From Sphingobium indicum BiD32 (GTDB lineage Bacteria; Pseudomonadota; Alphaproteobacteria; Sphingomonadales; Sphingomonadaceae): a DNA stretch of 64,000 nt. The number at the start of each line of letters is the position of its first letter. The stretch's first letter is position 1. The notes below the pieces were generated by a model. The model was not told the origin of the DNA. It did no database searches and worked only from the letters and a program-made list of their open reading frames with translations. The stretch covers positions 27,053 to 91,052 of the forward strand of contig NZ_CAVK010000250.1 in the NCBI RefSeq assembly GCF_000382885.1, read 5' to 3'. Made by a program: the position numbers and the translations under genes. Below are positions 51,645 through 60,683 of the stretch, in pieces.

Positions 51645-53813
51645 TTATGCCCCCGGCTGCTTGTAAGCGGAGCGGTAGTTCACCGCGCCGACGCCGTAAT
51701 CGTGCCGCACCTTCCATTCGACGCCATCGACCCGCCAGCCGTCCTGACTGTCGGTGAAGGGCTCGGTGACCCCGTTGAGGAACACAACCTCGATCGCCGG
51801 CGCGACATTCGGATCGGCAAAAGCGTAGTAAGCCGTGCCGGTGATCCGCTGCGTCGCCACGATGTCGCTGAACATGCCCTTCACGATATTGGGCTTCTGG
51901 AGCTTATTGACGGCATCGGGGTCATATTCGCTGCCATTGATCGTCAATGCAGCGCCGCGAAGGCCACGCGGGACCAGCAGCACGCTCGGCGTGATTTCGA
52001 GATACTCGTTTCCGCTGATATCCTTCTGCGCGCCCATCGCGGCGTCGATCGCGTCAAACGATGCCATGCTTGGCGCTGCACCGACGCCGGCAAGGTTGCC
52101 GTGGGTGGCGTGGAATAGGGCAATGCCATCGTTCATCAACGGATTGGAGTTGAGGAGTGCATAGACATCGATTTCGATGGTCAGCTTTGCCGCACGTCCA
52201 AGATCGACGGCGAGGCCGGAAAATACTTCCATATCGTCATTGACGATCGCCTGGCGCGACAGGTTGATGATGTTACCCTTGGTGGTCGCGCGGATCTTCT
52301 CCTTGGCCAGGTCGGGGATCGGCTTGTTCTTGAACTCGCCAGCCTCGTTGACATTGTCGAGCGCGCCGAAGCTGCCGCGCAGGTAGCGGCTGTGATCACG
52401 GAAGTCCGTTACCGTACCGGTGCCGCAGAAGCGAGACCATGTGTCCGGCGTGATCGCATAGGCGGCCTGCAGAGTGCGATGGATCGCATTTTCGAACAGG
52501 ACGGGGAAGTCGCTGGTCGTCTGTGTGATCACCGCACCCCGTGCGGTCATCGCTTCCCGCACGATTGCATCGGGGTCGCGCGACGCAATGTTGACGCCCA
52601 TGTTCGACAGGGCTTCGCGCGCCAGATCGACGTTGCGCACGCCCCGGAACTCGCCAGGATCGATGCGCAGGGTTTCGCCGCGCGCGGCGGCGGCCTGCTC
52701 GATCATGGGCGCGACGCCAGCCTTCACGAGAATCCAGTTGGTCGCGCCTTCGATGAACTTTTCGCGCTGGTCGGTGGTGACCCGGGCGGGGCTATTATGA
52801 CCGATATTGGCGGCGTCACCCTGTTCCGCGAGCTTGTCGAGGATCTTCTCCCGCGCGACGGCAAGGGTCGTGTCGGAATTGATCAATTCATCGATAAACG
52901 CGGCCTCCATGCCGTGCTTGGTGCCCAAGTTGCGGATGCCGGCGACACGTGCGCGCTCGGTGGCGACAGCGTTCTGGACATCTGCGGCGGTCAGGGCGGT
53001 AACCGAGGTGTCGGTAGGCGACGTTCCAGGTGTGCCGGCAAGCGCGCCGGTGGCGGGCAGGGCGTCCTTGGCGTCGAGCGCGATGGCGGAATTGCGGATC
53101 TTGTCGATCTCTTCCTGGGTGCCGCCGTCCTTCTGGAACTTGGCGATCGCGGCAACCAGCGCCGCGCGGGTCTGATAAAGGTTCATGGAATGGTCCTTGG
53201 TCTTTGGCGTGGGCGCCGTCGGGGTGGTGCGCGCCATCGCCATTGCGGAGATGAGCGGGCTATCGGGCACATGCTTGAACCCGAATGCTTTGACGTCGCA
53301 GGCAGAAGCACTCGACGCTTCCGAGATGGACGTAATGAAATTCTGCTCGAGCGCCTGCTCGGATGTGAGCCAGGTCTCCGCATCGAGCATCGCGATCAGT
53401 TCATCGGCGGAAATACCAGTCTGACCGGAATAGATGCGCACCAGCTGATCGCGGATGATGTCGAGCTTGTCTGCGGCAGCGCGCAGCTCCCGCGCGTCGC
53501 CGATCGCGACATCCCAGGGATTGTGGATCATCATCAGCGCGTTGTCGGCCATGATGATCTCATCGCCCGCCATGGCGATCACGGACGCCATCGAGGCGGC
53601 AAGGCCGTCGATATGGACAGTGACCTTCCGCCCCGCCGCCTTCGCGCCGACAATGGCGTTGAAGATGGCGAGCCCTTCCATGACGTAGCCGCCGGGCGAG
53701 TTGATGCGAACGACGATATCCCCGTCGCCGCCAGCGATCAGGGCGAAGATGGTTTTGGCGTCCAGGCCGTCCCATTCATCGCCGACGATCCCATAAATCA
53801 GGATTTCGATCAT
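51645..53813 (-). CDS. ClpP-like prohead protease / major capsid fusion protein
   Basis: A 722-residue fusion. Residues 1-190 form a ClpP-like serine protease: INSPGGYVMEGLAIFN, nucleophile Ser74 in DGLAASMAS and His97 in MMIHNPW. A linker and scaffold-like helical region follow (about 200-340: NLYQTRAALVAAIAKFQKDGGTQEE...). The remainder is an HK97-fold capsid domain (LFENAIHRTLQAAYAITPDTWSRFCGTG..., LVPRGLRGAALTING). Self-cleavage should release the capsid. Such fusions are known in some phage lineages. Confidence 0.92.
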   Translation of the reverse strand: MIEILIYGIVGDEWDGLDAKTIFALIAGGDGDIVVRINSPGGYVMEGLAIFNAIVGAKAAGRKVTVHIDGLAASMASVIAMAGDEIIMADNALMMIHNPWDVAIGDARELRAAADKLDIIRDQLVRIYSGQTGISADELIAMLDAETWLTSEQALEQNFITSISEASSASACDVKAFGFKHVPDSPLISAMAMARTTPTAPTPKTKDHSMNLYQTRAALVAAIAKFQKDGGTQEEIDKIRNSAIALDAKDALPATGALAGTPGTSPTDTSVTALTAADVQNAVATERARVAGIRNLGTKHGMEAAFIDELINSDTTLAVAREKILDKLAEQGDAANIGHNSPARVTTDQREKFIEGATNWILVKAGVAPMIEQAAAARGETLRIDPGEFRGVRNVDLAREALSNMGVNIASRDPDAIVREAMTARGAVITQTTSDFPVLFENAIHRTLQAAYAITPDTWSRFCGTGTVTDFRDHSRYLRGSFGALDNVNEAGEFKNKPIPDLAKEKIRATTKGNIINLSRQAIVNDDMEVFSGLAVDLGRAAKLTIEIDVYALLNSNPLMNDGIALFHATHGNLAGVGAAPSMASFDAIDAAMGAQKDISGNEYLEITPSVLLVPRGLRGAALTINGSEYDPDAVNKLQKPNIVKGMFSDIVATQRITGTAYYAFADPNVAPAIEVVFLNGVTEPFTDSQDGWRVDGVEWKVRHDYGVGAVNYRSAYKQPGA

Positions 53814-55336
53814 TTACGTGTTCCTTCGCCGGTGGCGGGCCTGGGTTCGGTAGGGTTGCCGACGGCCGTCACGCGGCGCGGGTCGCAGTCGAGAATGAGC
53901 CCAAGATCGTCGAGCCGCTTTGCGTCGCTAGCCATCTCCGCGAAGAAGGTGTCGGGGTCGTCACCGTTCTCGCGGATGACCCCGCTCAAGGTTTTCTGGC
54001 CTGACCGGATGGCATCGCGGTTGGCGGGGACTTCGCTCGCTGGATCCAGCATTTCTTGCTTTGGCGGTGTCCAGCGCATGGAAACGCCCGCGATATTGTG
54101 CCCTTCCATTTCGGCGGCTTCGAGGAACCACCGTTCTACTGACGCACAGAATTGCGGAATGAACATGAGCCATTGCCACGTGGAAACGGCGCGATTGAAG
54201 GTCAGCCGCCCGAACCTGCCGGAGATGAAGCTGACCTGGGACAGGTCGCCGGTAAGAAGTTCATACGGCACGCCCAGCCCGGCCGAGATCGCCCGCTGAG
54301 ACACGCGGGAATAGTCCATGTAGCCGTCGACACCGGGCGGGGTCGGAAACGTGATTTCCTCGCCCGGTCGCAGATACTGGATCGTGCCACTTTCCACGAA
54401 GTCGAGTGGTTCGCGATCGGCAGGATCGTCGTCGTCTACATCGTTGCCGATGCCTGGGAATTGGCCGTCCTCATCGCCCTTCACATAACCAGCAAAGGCC
54501 GCGGCGATCTTTTGGCGCGTCAGCTGCGCGTCTTCATAGTCCCCAAAGTCCTTCATCCGCAGGATGACCGGGGCGAACCACGTCGCGCCATGTTCCTGCT
54601 CTGGACGATCGGCCCGGAAAACATGGGCCACATCGCGATCCAAGACGTAGGTCGAGGTGCTATCACTTGGGCGCGTCGAGCCCGGATGCGTATTGTAGAG
54701 CCAATAACCCTCGCGGCGGCCGAGTGGGCTAAACTGGATACCGTGAACAAAATAACCCGCCGTCATCCCCGGCGAGGCCGCCATCGGACCATTGCGCGAG
54801 CCATCGATATAATCAGGCTCAAGCAACTGCAACTGCATGGGTAGAGGAAGGCGATCGCTCTTCCTGCGCCACCGGCGGCGCAGGATCACACTGCCGCTGA
54901 CGACGATAGTGCGCGCGGCCTGCAACTGGATGCCATACAGGTCGTGCCGGCCAGCCGCATCGCAACTCGTGGTGTCGAAATGCTTGCGAGCAAGCTCGTT
55001 CAGAGCGTCATCGACCTTGCCGTTGCGATAGACCTGGAACGTGATACCCGTCCCGACCATGTGCTCGGCGATCTTGTTCGCGCCGGACTGCGCCCATGGA
55101 TTATTGCGGTCGAGATCGCGCGCGATGCCGCGCAACGCCATTTGGGTGGCCGGTGTAAGCTCGCCGTTAGCGTCCAGCCGGGTGCGCCGCCATCCGGCCG
55201 CGCGGCGACCAACTGTAGCGCCATCATATTCCGCGCGCTGGGCAGTGCGAATGCGTTGGCGCGCGGGCTTCGCGATATTCTCATCCGCGCCAGCCTTGCC
55301 GCCGCGCCCAAGGATGCGGTCAATAAAGCTGGGCAT
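53810..55336 (-). CDS. Phage portal protein (lambda gpB family)
   Basis: A 508-residue portal subunit. RGIARDLDRNNPWAQSGANKIAEHMVGTGITFQ, ARTIVVSGSVILRRRW and AISAGLGVPYELLTGDLSQVSFISGRFGRLTFNR are clear family blocks. It forms the dodecameric DNA entry ring. Overlaps the protease-capsid gene by 4 bases. Confidence 0.93.
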   Translation of the reverse strand: MPSFIDRILGRGGKAGADENIAKPARQRIRTAQRAEYDGATVGRRAAGWRRTRLDANGELTPATQMALRGIARDLDRNNPWAQSGANKIAEHMVGTGITFQVYRNGKVDDALNELARKHFDTTSCDAAGRHDLYGIQLQAARTIVVSGSVILRRRWRRKSDRLPLPMQLQLLEPDYIDGSRNGPMAASPGMTAGYFVHGIQFSPLGRREGYWLYNTHPGSTRPSDSTSTYVLDRDVAHVFRADRPEQEHGATWFAPVILRMKDFGDYEDAQLTRQKIAAAFAGYVKGDEDGQFPGIGNDVDDDDPADREPLDFVESGTIQYLRPGEEITFPTPPGVDGYMDYSRVSQRAISAGLGVPYELLTGDLSQVSFISGRFGRLTFNRAVSTWQWLMFIPQFCASVERWFLEAAEMEGHNIAGVSMRWTPPKQEMLDPASEVPANRDAIRSGQKTLSGVIRENGDDPDTFFAEMASDAKRLDDLGLILDCDPRRVTAVGNPTEPRPATGEGTRK

Positions 55337-55554
55337 TATAGCCCGTTCCGATAATATGGTGTGCGGCGCCGAAGCACTCCGCTTACGGCCTGCGCCTGCA
55401 TCTTCAACGCAGCTTCGATAACACGCTCTGCGGCGAGCAGCTGATCGAGCGAGTGATATTCGGTCCGGCGACCATCAGCGAAGGTGACGGAACGGATGCC
55501 GGAGGAAATCGCCGATCGCACGCTAGCGAGGTCGGAAACGGCCCATGTCGTCAT
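55336..55554 (-). CDS. gpW-like head-tail connector
   Basis: A 72-residue protein (VSDLASVRSAISSGIRSVTFADGRRTEYHSLDQLLAAERVIEAAL), the gpW-type pattern: helix, beta hairpin, helix. It sits between terminase and portal genes as in lambda and overlaps the portal gene by one base. Confidence 0.82.
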   Translation of the reverse strand: MTTWAVSDLASVRSAISSGIRSVTFADGRRTEYHSLDQLLAAERVIEAALKMQAQAVSGVLRRRTPYYRNGL

Positions 55555-55555
55555 A

Positions 55556-57550
55556 CTACCGCCTCCTGCTCGTGTAAGGATTGTCCCGCCGCTGCTTCAC
55601 GCGGCGTTCGGCTTTGGGTTTGGTTGGCAACGTTGCGGTACGTTCAGCGGGGGCATCAGCATTCGGCTCATCGGCTGGCGCGCCCTTCGGGACGACATGC
55701 TCGCCCATGGCCCGCGCCCACTGTTTCGGCTTCCATTGATCGATGCCCAGACTCACGGACACGGCGCGGGCGTAGATCGCATTGTCGAGCGCTTCGTTTC
55801 GGTCCCTGACTTTGTGCCATTCGCGCCGGACGCCGCCGTTGCGCAGCTTCACGAACCGCAGCTCTTCGGCGACCAGCTGCTTGATCCACTCATCACCCAA
55901 GCCGTCGGGTAGATAGATATAGCCGTCCGGATATTCGTCGCCATCGACCGGCTTTTCCAGTCCAAGCTGGCCGTAAAGCTCCATTTTCAACATCGATGTG
56001 CCGATGTTCCACAGTCGTACACCGCGCTTGAGCTTGCGGCCGTTGACCGTGACATCCTGCCAAGTGGGACTGCCTATGGCTTGCTGGGCAGCGATACTTT
56101 CGCGCCCCTTCACCGCCATGGCAAAGCCAGGGTGGCGGCGCGCCCACTGATACACTTCCATCGTATTCTCGCCGTCACCGGAATCGACAGCTACACGTGC
56201 GAGCCTCAACTGACGGCCGTCTTCCGATTCCCAGGTCCGCGCGACTTCCTGATCAAGCTTGCTCCATGTTCGCTTGTCCGCGATAGGGCCAAATACTTCG
56301 ACGCGCTCGACAAACGCTCGGCGCTTACCCGCGCCAAATGCCCAGATGTCCATGTCGATGCGCCCGCCGCCGCCCCGCTGGACGTCCGCTGCGCCGATCA
56401 GCAGCCCGGCCCATGCTGGCGGCGTGCCCAGTCGCATGGTCTTCTCCCGCCGGTCATAGAGCCGCTGCCACTCGGGCGCTTCGCCGCGTTCGGCCCATGC
56501 CTCCCCCAGAACCTGGTTGACGAAGGTGCGGAGCAGGTTCGGATCCTTGCGGACCTCCATGAACTCGCGGGCGATTTCTAGCCATGCCGCGCCTGGATGC
56601 TGGCTGTAGGCAGCCCAGATGTGGAACGATCGGTGGCGGGGGAAAGCGCCCGGATTATGCGCTCGCCATTCCCCATTCTCATCCATCCATGGCTTTTCAG
56701 CCTCGGAGATCTCGCATCCATTCTCGCACTGATACCACGCGCGGGTCGGATTTTCCTTCGGCTCCCACCTGATGCCAGGGCCAGTGCCGTCGCCGAACAC
56801 CAGCGTCTGCATGTGGCCGCAGTCAGGGCAGGGGACATATCGATATTCCTGACTGCCCTGTTCAAACATCGAATCGATGCGACTGAAGCCCTTGACTTTG
56901 GGCGTCGATCCAGCCGCACTGAAGCGCCGGGGCGATGTCAGGTTGCGCTTGTATGCCAGTCGGGCCGGGTCGCCTTCCTCCTTCGAGGCCCACGGATAGC
57001 CGTCACATTCTTCGAGGAACACGTCATCGGACGTGACGCGGCGAAACTCCTTGGGGCTGTTCGCGCCCTTGATCTGTATCCACCCGCCCTTGTACCGCTT
57101 CGCCCGGATCTGATTATCCGAATGCCGCGGCTTGAACTGGGCAACCGAGCGAACGACGGGCCATTGCAGGACGGGGTCGAGGTCGTCGCGGCTGAACTTC
57201 TCGGCGTCATCGATCGTCGGCTGGTAGATGAGTGTGCGCGCCGGATCGTATTTGATGCGCCATGCGACGAAGGATTGCAGAATGGTCGAATAGCCGATGC
57301 GGCTGCTCTTGCGGACCGATACCTGTGACGTTTCCGGGTCGGTAAAGGCGTCCGCCATGTCCGACTGAAACGGGAACGGCCGGATCTTTGCGCCATCGTC
57401 CGACCTGGCGTGATCGCACATGAACTGCGACAGCTTCGGCCTTATTTTGGGTGCGAACGCTGAAAGCCAGTGCTGGGCAACGATTGCGCCATCGACGCCC
57501 GTGACCCGCATTGCCTCAGTCGCCTTCGTCTTCTGGGGCTTCCTCGTCAT
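55556..57550 (-). CDS. Terminase large subunit (GpA family)
   Basis: A 664-residue packaging motor. The ATPase Walker A-like loop is KSSRIGYSTIL, as in lambda GpA, followed by YQPTIDDAEKFSRDDLDPVL and the Walker B-like DDVFLEECDGYPW. The nuclease half contains AADVQRGGGGRIDMDIWAFG. The zinc-finger-like CPDCGHMQ and CENGCE pair is also GpA-typical. It overlaps the small subunit by 35 bases; ATG 57511 is an alternative start. Confidence 0.95.
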   Translation of the reverse strand: MTRKPQKTKATEAMRVTGVDGAIVAQHWLSAFAPKIRPKLSQFMCDHARSDDGAKIRPFPFQSDMADAFTDPETSQVSVRKSSRIGYSTILQSFVAWRIKYDPARTLIYQPTIDDAEKFSRDDLDPVLQWPVVRSVAQFKPRHSDNQIRAKRYKGGWIQIKGANSPKEFRRVTSDDVFLEECDGYPWASKEEGDPARLAYKRNLTSPRRFSAAGSTPKVKGFSRIDSMFEQGSQEYRYVPCPDCGHMQTLVFGDGTGPGIRWEPKENPTRAWYQCENGCEISEAEKPWMDENGEWRAHNPGAFPRHRSFHIWAAYSQHPGAAWLEIAREFMEVRKDPNLLRTFVNQVLGEAWAERGEAPEWQRLYDRREKTMRLGTPPAWAGLLIGAADVQRGGGGRIDMDIWAFGAGKRRAFVERVEVFGPIADKRTWSKLDQEVARTWESEDGRQLRLARVAVDSGDGENTMEVYQWARRHPGFAMAVKGRESIAAQQAIGSPTWQDVTVNGRKLKRGVRLWNIGTSMLKMELYGQLGLEKPVDGDEYPDGYIYLPDGLGDEWIKQLVAEELRFVKLRNGGVRREWHKVRDRNEALDNAIYARAVSVSLGIDQWKPKQWARAMGEHVVPKGAPADEPNADAPAERTATLPTKPKAERRVKQRRDNPYTSRRR

Positions 57551-58004
57551 CCAAGCCCCCGCCGACCGCCTCCTCGATGCGTGTCATGCTGAGATCTGTC
57601 AGCACGTCGTTGATGGCGGTTTCGATCCTCTTGCGCAGTTTCGTGTCGCCCTGGGCAACCTGCGCGCCGATCTGTTGAAGCCGGGACACGGCCATGATGA
57701 TGACGCCTGCGCCGGCGGCGATCATGTCAGTGCGCGACGCCAGTTCCTTGCGACGCTCGGCATTGTCCATGGCCTTGCCGTCGGCCTGTTCCTTGGCAAG
57801 CCGCGCGCGCTCTGATTCCAGGTCCAGGCTGTCGGGGTCATGCCGCCCGATCTTGATGTTGACATAGGCTTCAAGATTTTCAGCCCAACTGGCTCCGTCC
57901 GCAGGGAGGTCACCCTTTGAACGCAGCTCGCCGATCCAGCGGCTGGAACATCCGAGTAGAGCGGCAAGGTGGGGCCGGGTCGGTTCGTTCAGGTCGATGT
58001 CCAT
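57516..58004 (-). CDS. Terminase small subunit (Nu1-like)
   Basis: A 162-residue protein. The N-terminal winged-helix segment (RPHLAALLGCSSRWIGELRSKGDLP) recognises cos/pac DNA; a charged coiled coil (LDLESERARLAKEQADGKAMDNAERRKEL) and a C-terminal oligomerisation helix follow, as in Nu1-like small subunits. It directly precedes the large subunit. Confidence 0.85.
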   Translation of the reverse strand: MDIDLNEPTRPHLAALLGCSSRWIGELRSKGDLPADGASWAENLEAYVNIKIGRHDPDSLDLESERARLAKEQADGKAMDNAERRKELASRTDMIAAGAGVIIMAVSRLQQIGAQVAQGDTKLRKRIETAINDVLTDLSMTRIEEAVGGGLDDEEAPEDEGD

Positions 58005-58183
58005 GCACTTCCCTGTTCGATTACTGTGTAACCCGCAGAAAACCGTCGTTTATTACTTTGGGGAGGAAGAACTAAGGCGACTTTCGTGGCTAGCGAGTTT
58101 CTGCGCCTTTGCCCCCCGTACTTGTTGATCGGCTGGGAAGGACCCAAGGGTGGGGTGGTTCGTTGCGTCGTCGCGCAACAATG

Positions 58184-58450
58184 TTACGTGACGACGCGGG
58201 GGGCAGGCAGCGGTGCTCGAAGTTCTTTGTCGCGCTCAATGTCGCGCTCCGCTTCAGCTTCCTCAAACCTCCATTCAGCGTGCAACATCGGCCACCAGCC
58301 GAACCATCTCCTCTTCCGCTCTGCGATGCACATGCGCTCGCGCGAGATCTGGTGCCCATTCCCATGGCTGACGATGGACCAGCGAATGCGGTATTGCCCG
58401 CTGGATCGGGCCGGGATGCCCTTGTGTCCGGCGGTAGGTCTTGTGGGCAT
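58184..58450 (-). CDS. Small basic phage protein, unknown
   Basis: An 88-residue protein from ATG 58450, with GAGG 5 bases upstream. RMCIAERKRRWFGWWPMLHAEWRFEEAEAERDIERDKELRAP is a pattern seen in small early phage proteins near terminase genes. A GTG at 58549, overlapping the previous stop (GTGA), is an alternative start adding 33 less convincing residues. Confidence 0.55.
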   Translation of the reverse strand: MPTRPTAGHKGIPARSSGQYRIRWSIVSHGNGHQISRERMCIAERKRRWFGWWPMLHAEWRFEEAEAERDIERDKELRAPLPAPRVVT

Positions 58451-58545
58451 GCTCGCCTCGCTGTCGCGGTAACAACCACACGATCTAGTGTTATGAGCCA
58501 GCCAGCCTAAGCAGGGCGGGCGCGGAGGTACATATCCGTCGCTAG

Positions 58546-58719
58546 TCACGGCTTGCCTCGCACCACGCGCCGCACATCGCCAGCTATCCGCTCAGCCTCG
58601 TCAATGATGCGATCAGACCGGGCGGTCGATCGTGACGGCTCGCGCATGTCGAAGGCCAGCATGTGCAACTCGCCGGCAAGGCGTTCCATCTGATCGGCTG
58701 GGGAAGGGCGCTGGGACAT
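58546..58719 (-). CDS. 57-residue helical phage protein, unknown
   Basis: A short gene (MSQRPSPADQMERLAGELHMLAFDMREPSR...DRIIDEAERIAGDVRRVVRGKP) with GGAG 6 bases before the ATG. Predicted as two amphipathic helices. It is the first gene of the leftward unit that continues into the terminase region. Confidence 0.55.
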   Translation of the reverse strand: MSQRPSPADQMERLAGELHMLAFDMREPSRSTARSDRIIDEAERIAGDVRRVVRGKP

Positions 58720-58810
58720 GGGCGCTCCGATGACTGGTTAAATGTCCGGCGTGGGCCTGCTGATGACTCCCGCTGCGCATATGATAGGATCGGGCGCAAG
58801 GGGAATACTC

Positions 58811-59404
58811 ATGCGCAAACTAGACGTGAACAGCGCTGTAGGCCGGACATTCATCGAACGAAATTTCCCAGGACAATTGCCTGTTGTCGTCCCGCGAACC
58901 CACAACCTCCAGAACGGCCAGTGCTACCAAAACGTGCGTCAAATCGTAGCCGCCAACGGCGGTCAAGCCGTCTGGGGTTGGTATCTACAGGAGACACCGG
59001 GAAGCTATATCGAAGCAATGCATCATGCCGTCTGGCAAAACCCATCTGGCATACTCGAAGATGTGACCGGCACAACCACTGCCGACGAGTCGCCAGGCGA
59101 CATTGTTTTCATCCCATCAAACGATATTGAGCCGAACCAATATGACCCCCTGATCCCATCTATCTTTCATCAGATAGACACTTCACCGCTTACCCGGTTC
59201 TGGATCGAGGGTAACATTCTTAGGGTCAAGCTCATGGCAAGAGAAACCGCTCTCGTCCGCAACCTCCGCCATCGGATCGACGCCCAAGGCAGAGTTGTCT
59301 TGATGGGAAGTCCCACTGCCGAAATCCGAGCCATCGCTACCCAAATTCGCGAGTTGACGAGCCACCTCATCGCCTGTGATGCCAAGATGGCGGAAGTCGA
59401 GTGA
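58811..59404 (+). CDS. Plus-strand cargo protein of unknown function
   Basis: A 197-residue gene opposite to all its neighbours. ATG 58811 has AAGGGGAA 6-7 bases upstream; the longer frame from 58742 lacks this. The block NGQCYQNVRQIVAANGGQAVWGWYLQETPGSYIEAMHHAVWQNPSGILEDVT looks like a conserved domain with a Cys and a His-His pair that could be catalytic or metal-binding. Base composition is lower in GC than flanking genes. No named family recognised. Confidence 0.7.
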   Translation: MRKLDVNSAVGRTFIERNFPGQLPVVVPRTHNLQNGQCYQNVRQIVAANGGQAVWGWYLQETPGSYIEAMHHAVWQNPSGILEDVTGTTTADESPGDIVFIPSNDIEPNQYDPLIPSIFHQIDTSPLTRFWIEGNILRVKLMARETALVRNLRHRIDAQGRVVLMGSPTAEIRAIATQIRELTSHLIACDAKMAEVE

Positions 59405-59704
59405 GATGCCGCGCGAAAGGCTGGAACCGCCAGTTAGAACATGCATGGTCGCCTCCAATGGTGGCTGCCACAGCGAGAAGCGGATGAGCCTGACGATCCG
59501 CCGGACTGTTCCAGGCTGCTTTAGAATTTTGGACATTGCGCCGCACTCCCCCATAAACGGGGGCATCAATGGGGCGAACCATGGTGCAAGCACACTTGGA
59601 CGGTCGGTAACCCAGGCTGCTGGAGCAGCGGTGCCGAAAGGCTGACGCAGGTCTACCCTAAGCCGAGACTCGCCGTCAAGCGCCGGATTTCAGCGCAGCG
59701 CCCA
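59405..59704. other. 300-base gap with second copy of the 24-base repeat
   Basis: I see no convincing gene here. Copy B of the 24-base repeat is at 59408-59431. On the minus strand GGAGG precedes an ATG at 59447 that would encode HVLTGGSSLSRGISLD before running antisense into the cargo gene, so this may be a remnant 5' end of a lost gene. Confidence 0.5.
59408..59431. repeat. 24-base repeat, copy B
   Basis: Same 24 bases as 36490-36513 with one difference (T to A at the nineteenth base). The two copies are about 23 kb apart in the same orientation. Confidence 0.8.
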
Positions 59705-60280
59705 TCAAGCCGCCGTCTTGCTGGCGATCAGGTCGCACATCTCCACCTCGACCATCATCTCACCGATGGCGGCGGTGATCCGCACCATCGCAAACCGGCC
59801 CTTGGTCTTATCCACCACCCCGATCAGGCCACCGAAGGCTGACGACGGTATGCGGACCTCGTCTCCTGCATGGACCGTCGCCTCCTTGGACCGTGGCCGC
59901 ATCCGCCGCTCTGCCTGTCGTAGCGGGTCCAACTGGCGATCAGCTATGCGGGGAAATTTGCCCTGATGCCGGAATACCGAAAAATAGGGGCAGCCGTGCA
60001 GTTCCATGCGCCGCGTGGTTGGGTTCCATGCGAGGAATGTCGGTGTCGGCGCGCGCATCATCACGATCAGGTCGTCCAGCCGATCGTCCCGCGCGAACAC
60101 GATGCCCGGCGTAATCGGCAACGATATCTCGCGGACCAGCCGGTCGCGGCCAACGCGCCGCTTTTGCACTTCCACCGGCGTCCAGACGTCAAACCCCGCC
60201 TCGCCCAGCGACCGTGCGACCGGCAGCGTGTTGCCGCCCGACATGCGCAGGATGCACCAGCGACCCTGTTCGTCCTTCAC
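59705..60280 (-). CDS. NusG-like phage transcription (anti)termination protein
   Basis: A 191-residue protein. The NGN-like domain starts GRWCILRMSGGNTLPVARSLGEAGFDVWTPVE and continues ITPGIVFARDDRLDDLIVMMRAPTPTFLAW; the C-terminal KOW-like segment is AGDEVRIPSSAFGGLIGVVDKTKGRFAMVRI. NusG paralogues bind RNA polymerase and alter pausing or termination. GTG 60280 puts the Trp near the N-terminus as in NusG; the frame is open to 60442, with ATG 60376 as an alternative. It may control the late operon to its left. Confidence 0.75.
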   Translation of the reverse strand: MKDEQGRWCILRMSGGNTLPVARSLGEAGFDVWTPVEVQKRRVGRDRLVREISLPITPGIVFARDDRLDDLIVMMRAPTPTFLAWNPTTRRMELHGCPYFSVFRHQGKFPRIADRQLDPLRQAERRMRPRSKEATVHAGDEVRIPSSAFGGLIGVVDKTKGRFAMVRITAAIGEMMVEVEMCDLIASKTAA

Positions 60281-60329
60281 CTCGCCATCCTTCCAATATG
60301 GGTAATCGTGCTGCCCGCGCCGTGTCGGT

Positions 60330-60683
60330 TCACGCGGAGCGACCTCCGAAGCGCAAGACGAACTGCTGACGCGCATCACAATCCGGTTGCAGTTCGCCCC
60401 AGATGTTAGCCAGCCAGCCGGTGGCATCTGGCCCATGTTCATCGCGGAACAGGCCGATAATCTCGTCCACCACTCCCAGTCCGCCTATCTCGCGCAGGGT
60501 CACACCAATCTGAAACGCGGAGAACTCCAGCGCATCGGAGGGGTCGGTGACTGCCCAGATCGAACCCGGCTCCCACCAGCTATCGAAGGGCCGACGCGCC
60601 CTACGAACCCCGTTCTTGCTGTAAGTGGCATAGGCTTGATGGATGCGCCCCAACTGCCAAACGACCGTGCCTTGGTGGATCAT
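60330..60683 (-). CDS. Early phage protein, unknown
   Basis: A 117-residue protein (MIHQGTVVWQLGRIHQAYATYSKNGVRRARRPFDSWWEPGSIWAV...). Mixed alpha/beta with a Trp-rich centre. Its start overlaps the upstream gene by 4 bases (ATGA). No family recognised. Confidence 0.65.
   Translation of the reverse strand: MIHQGTVVWQLGRIHQAYATYSKNGVRRARRPFDSWWEPGSIWAVTDPSDALEFSAFQIGVTLREIGGLGVVDEIIGLFRDEHGPDATGWLANIWGELQPDCDARQQFVLRFGGRSA

Noticed and set aside
58086..58510. Two overlapping plus-strand frames beside the small terminase gene
   Set aside because: Composition and lack of ribosome-binding sites suggest they are shadows of the minus-strand 88-residue gene and of non-coding sequence.
59183..59593. 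136-residue minus-strand frame containing HVLTGGSSLSRG
   Set aside because: Most of it is antisense to the plus-strand cargo gene and reads unnaturally. Only the first part, with its GGAGG, may be a remnant and is described as a repeat.
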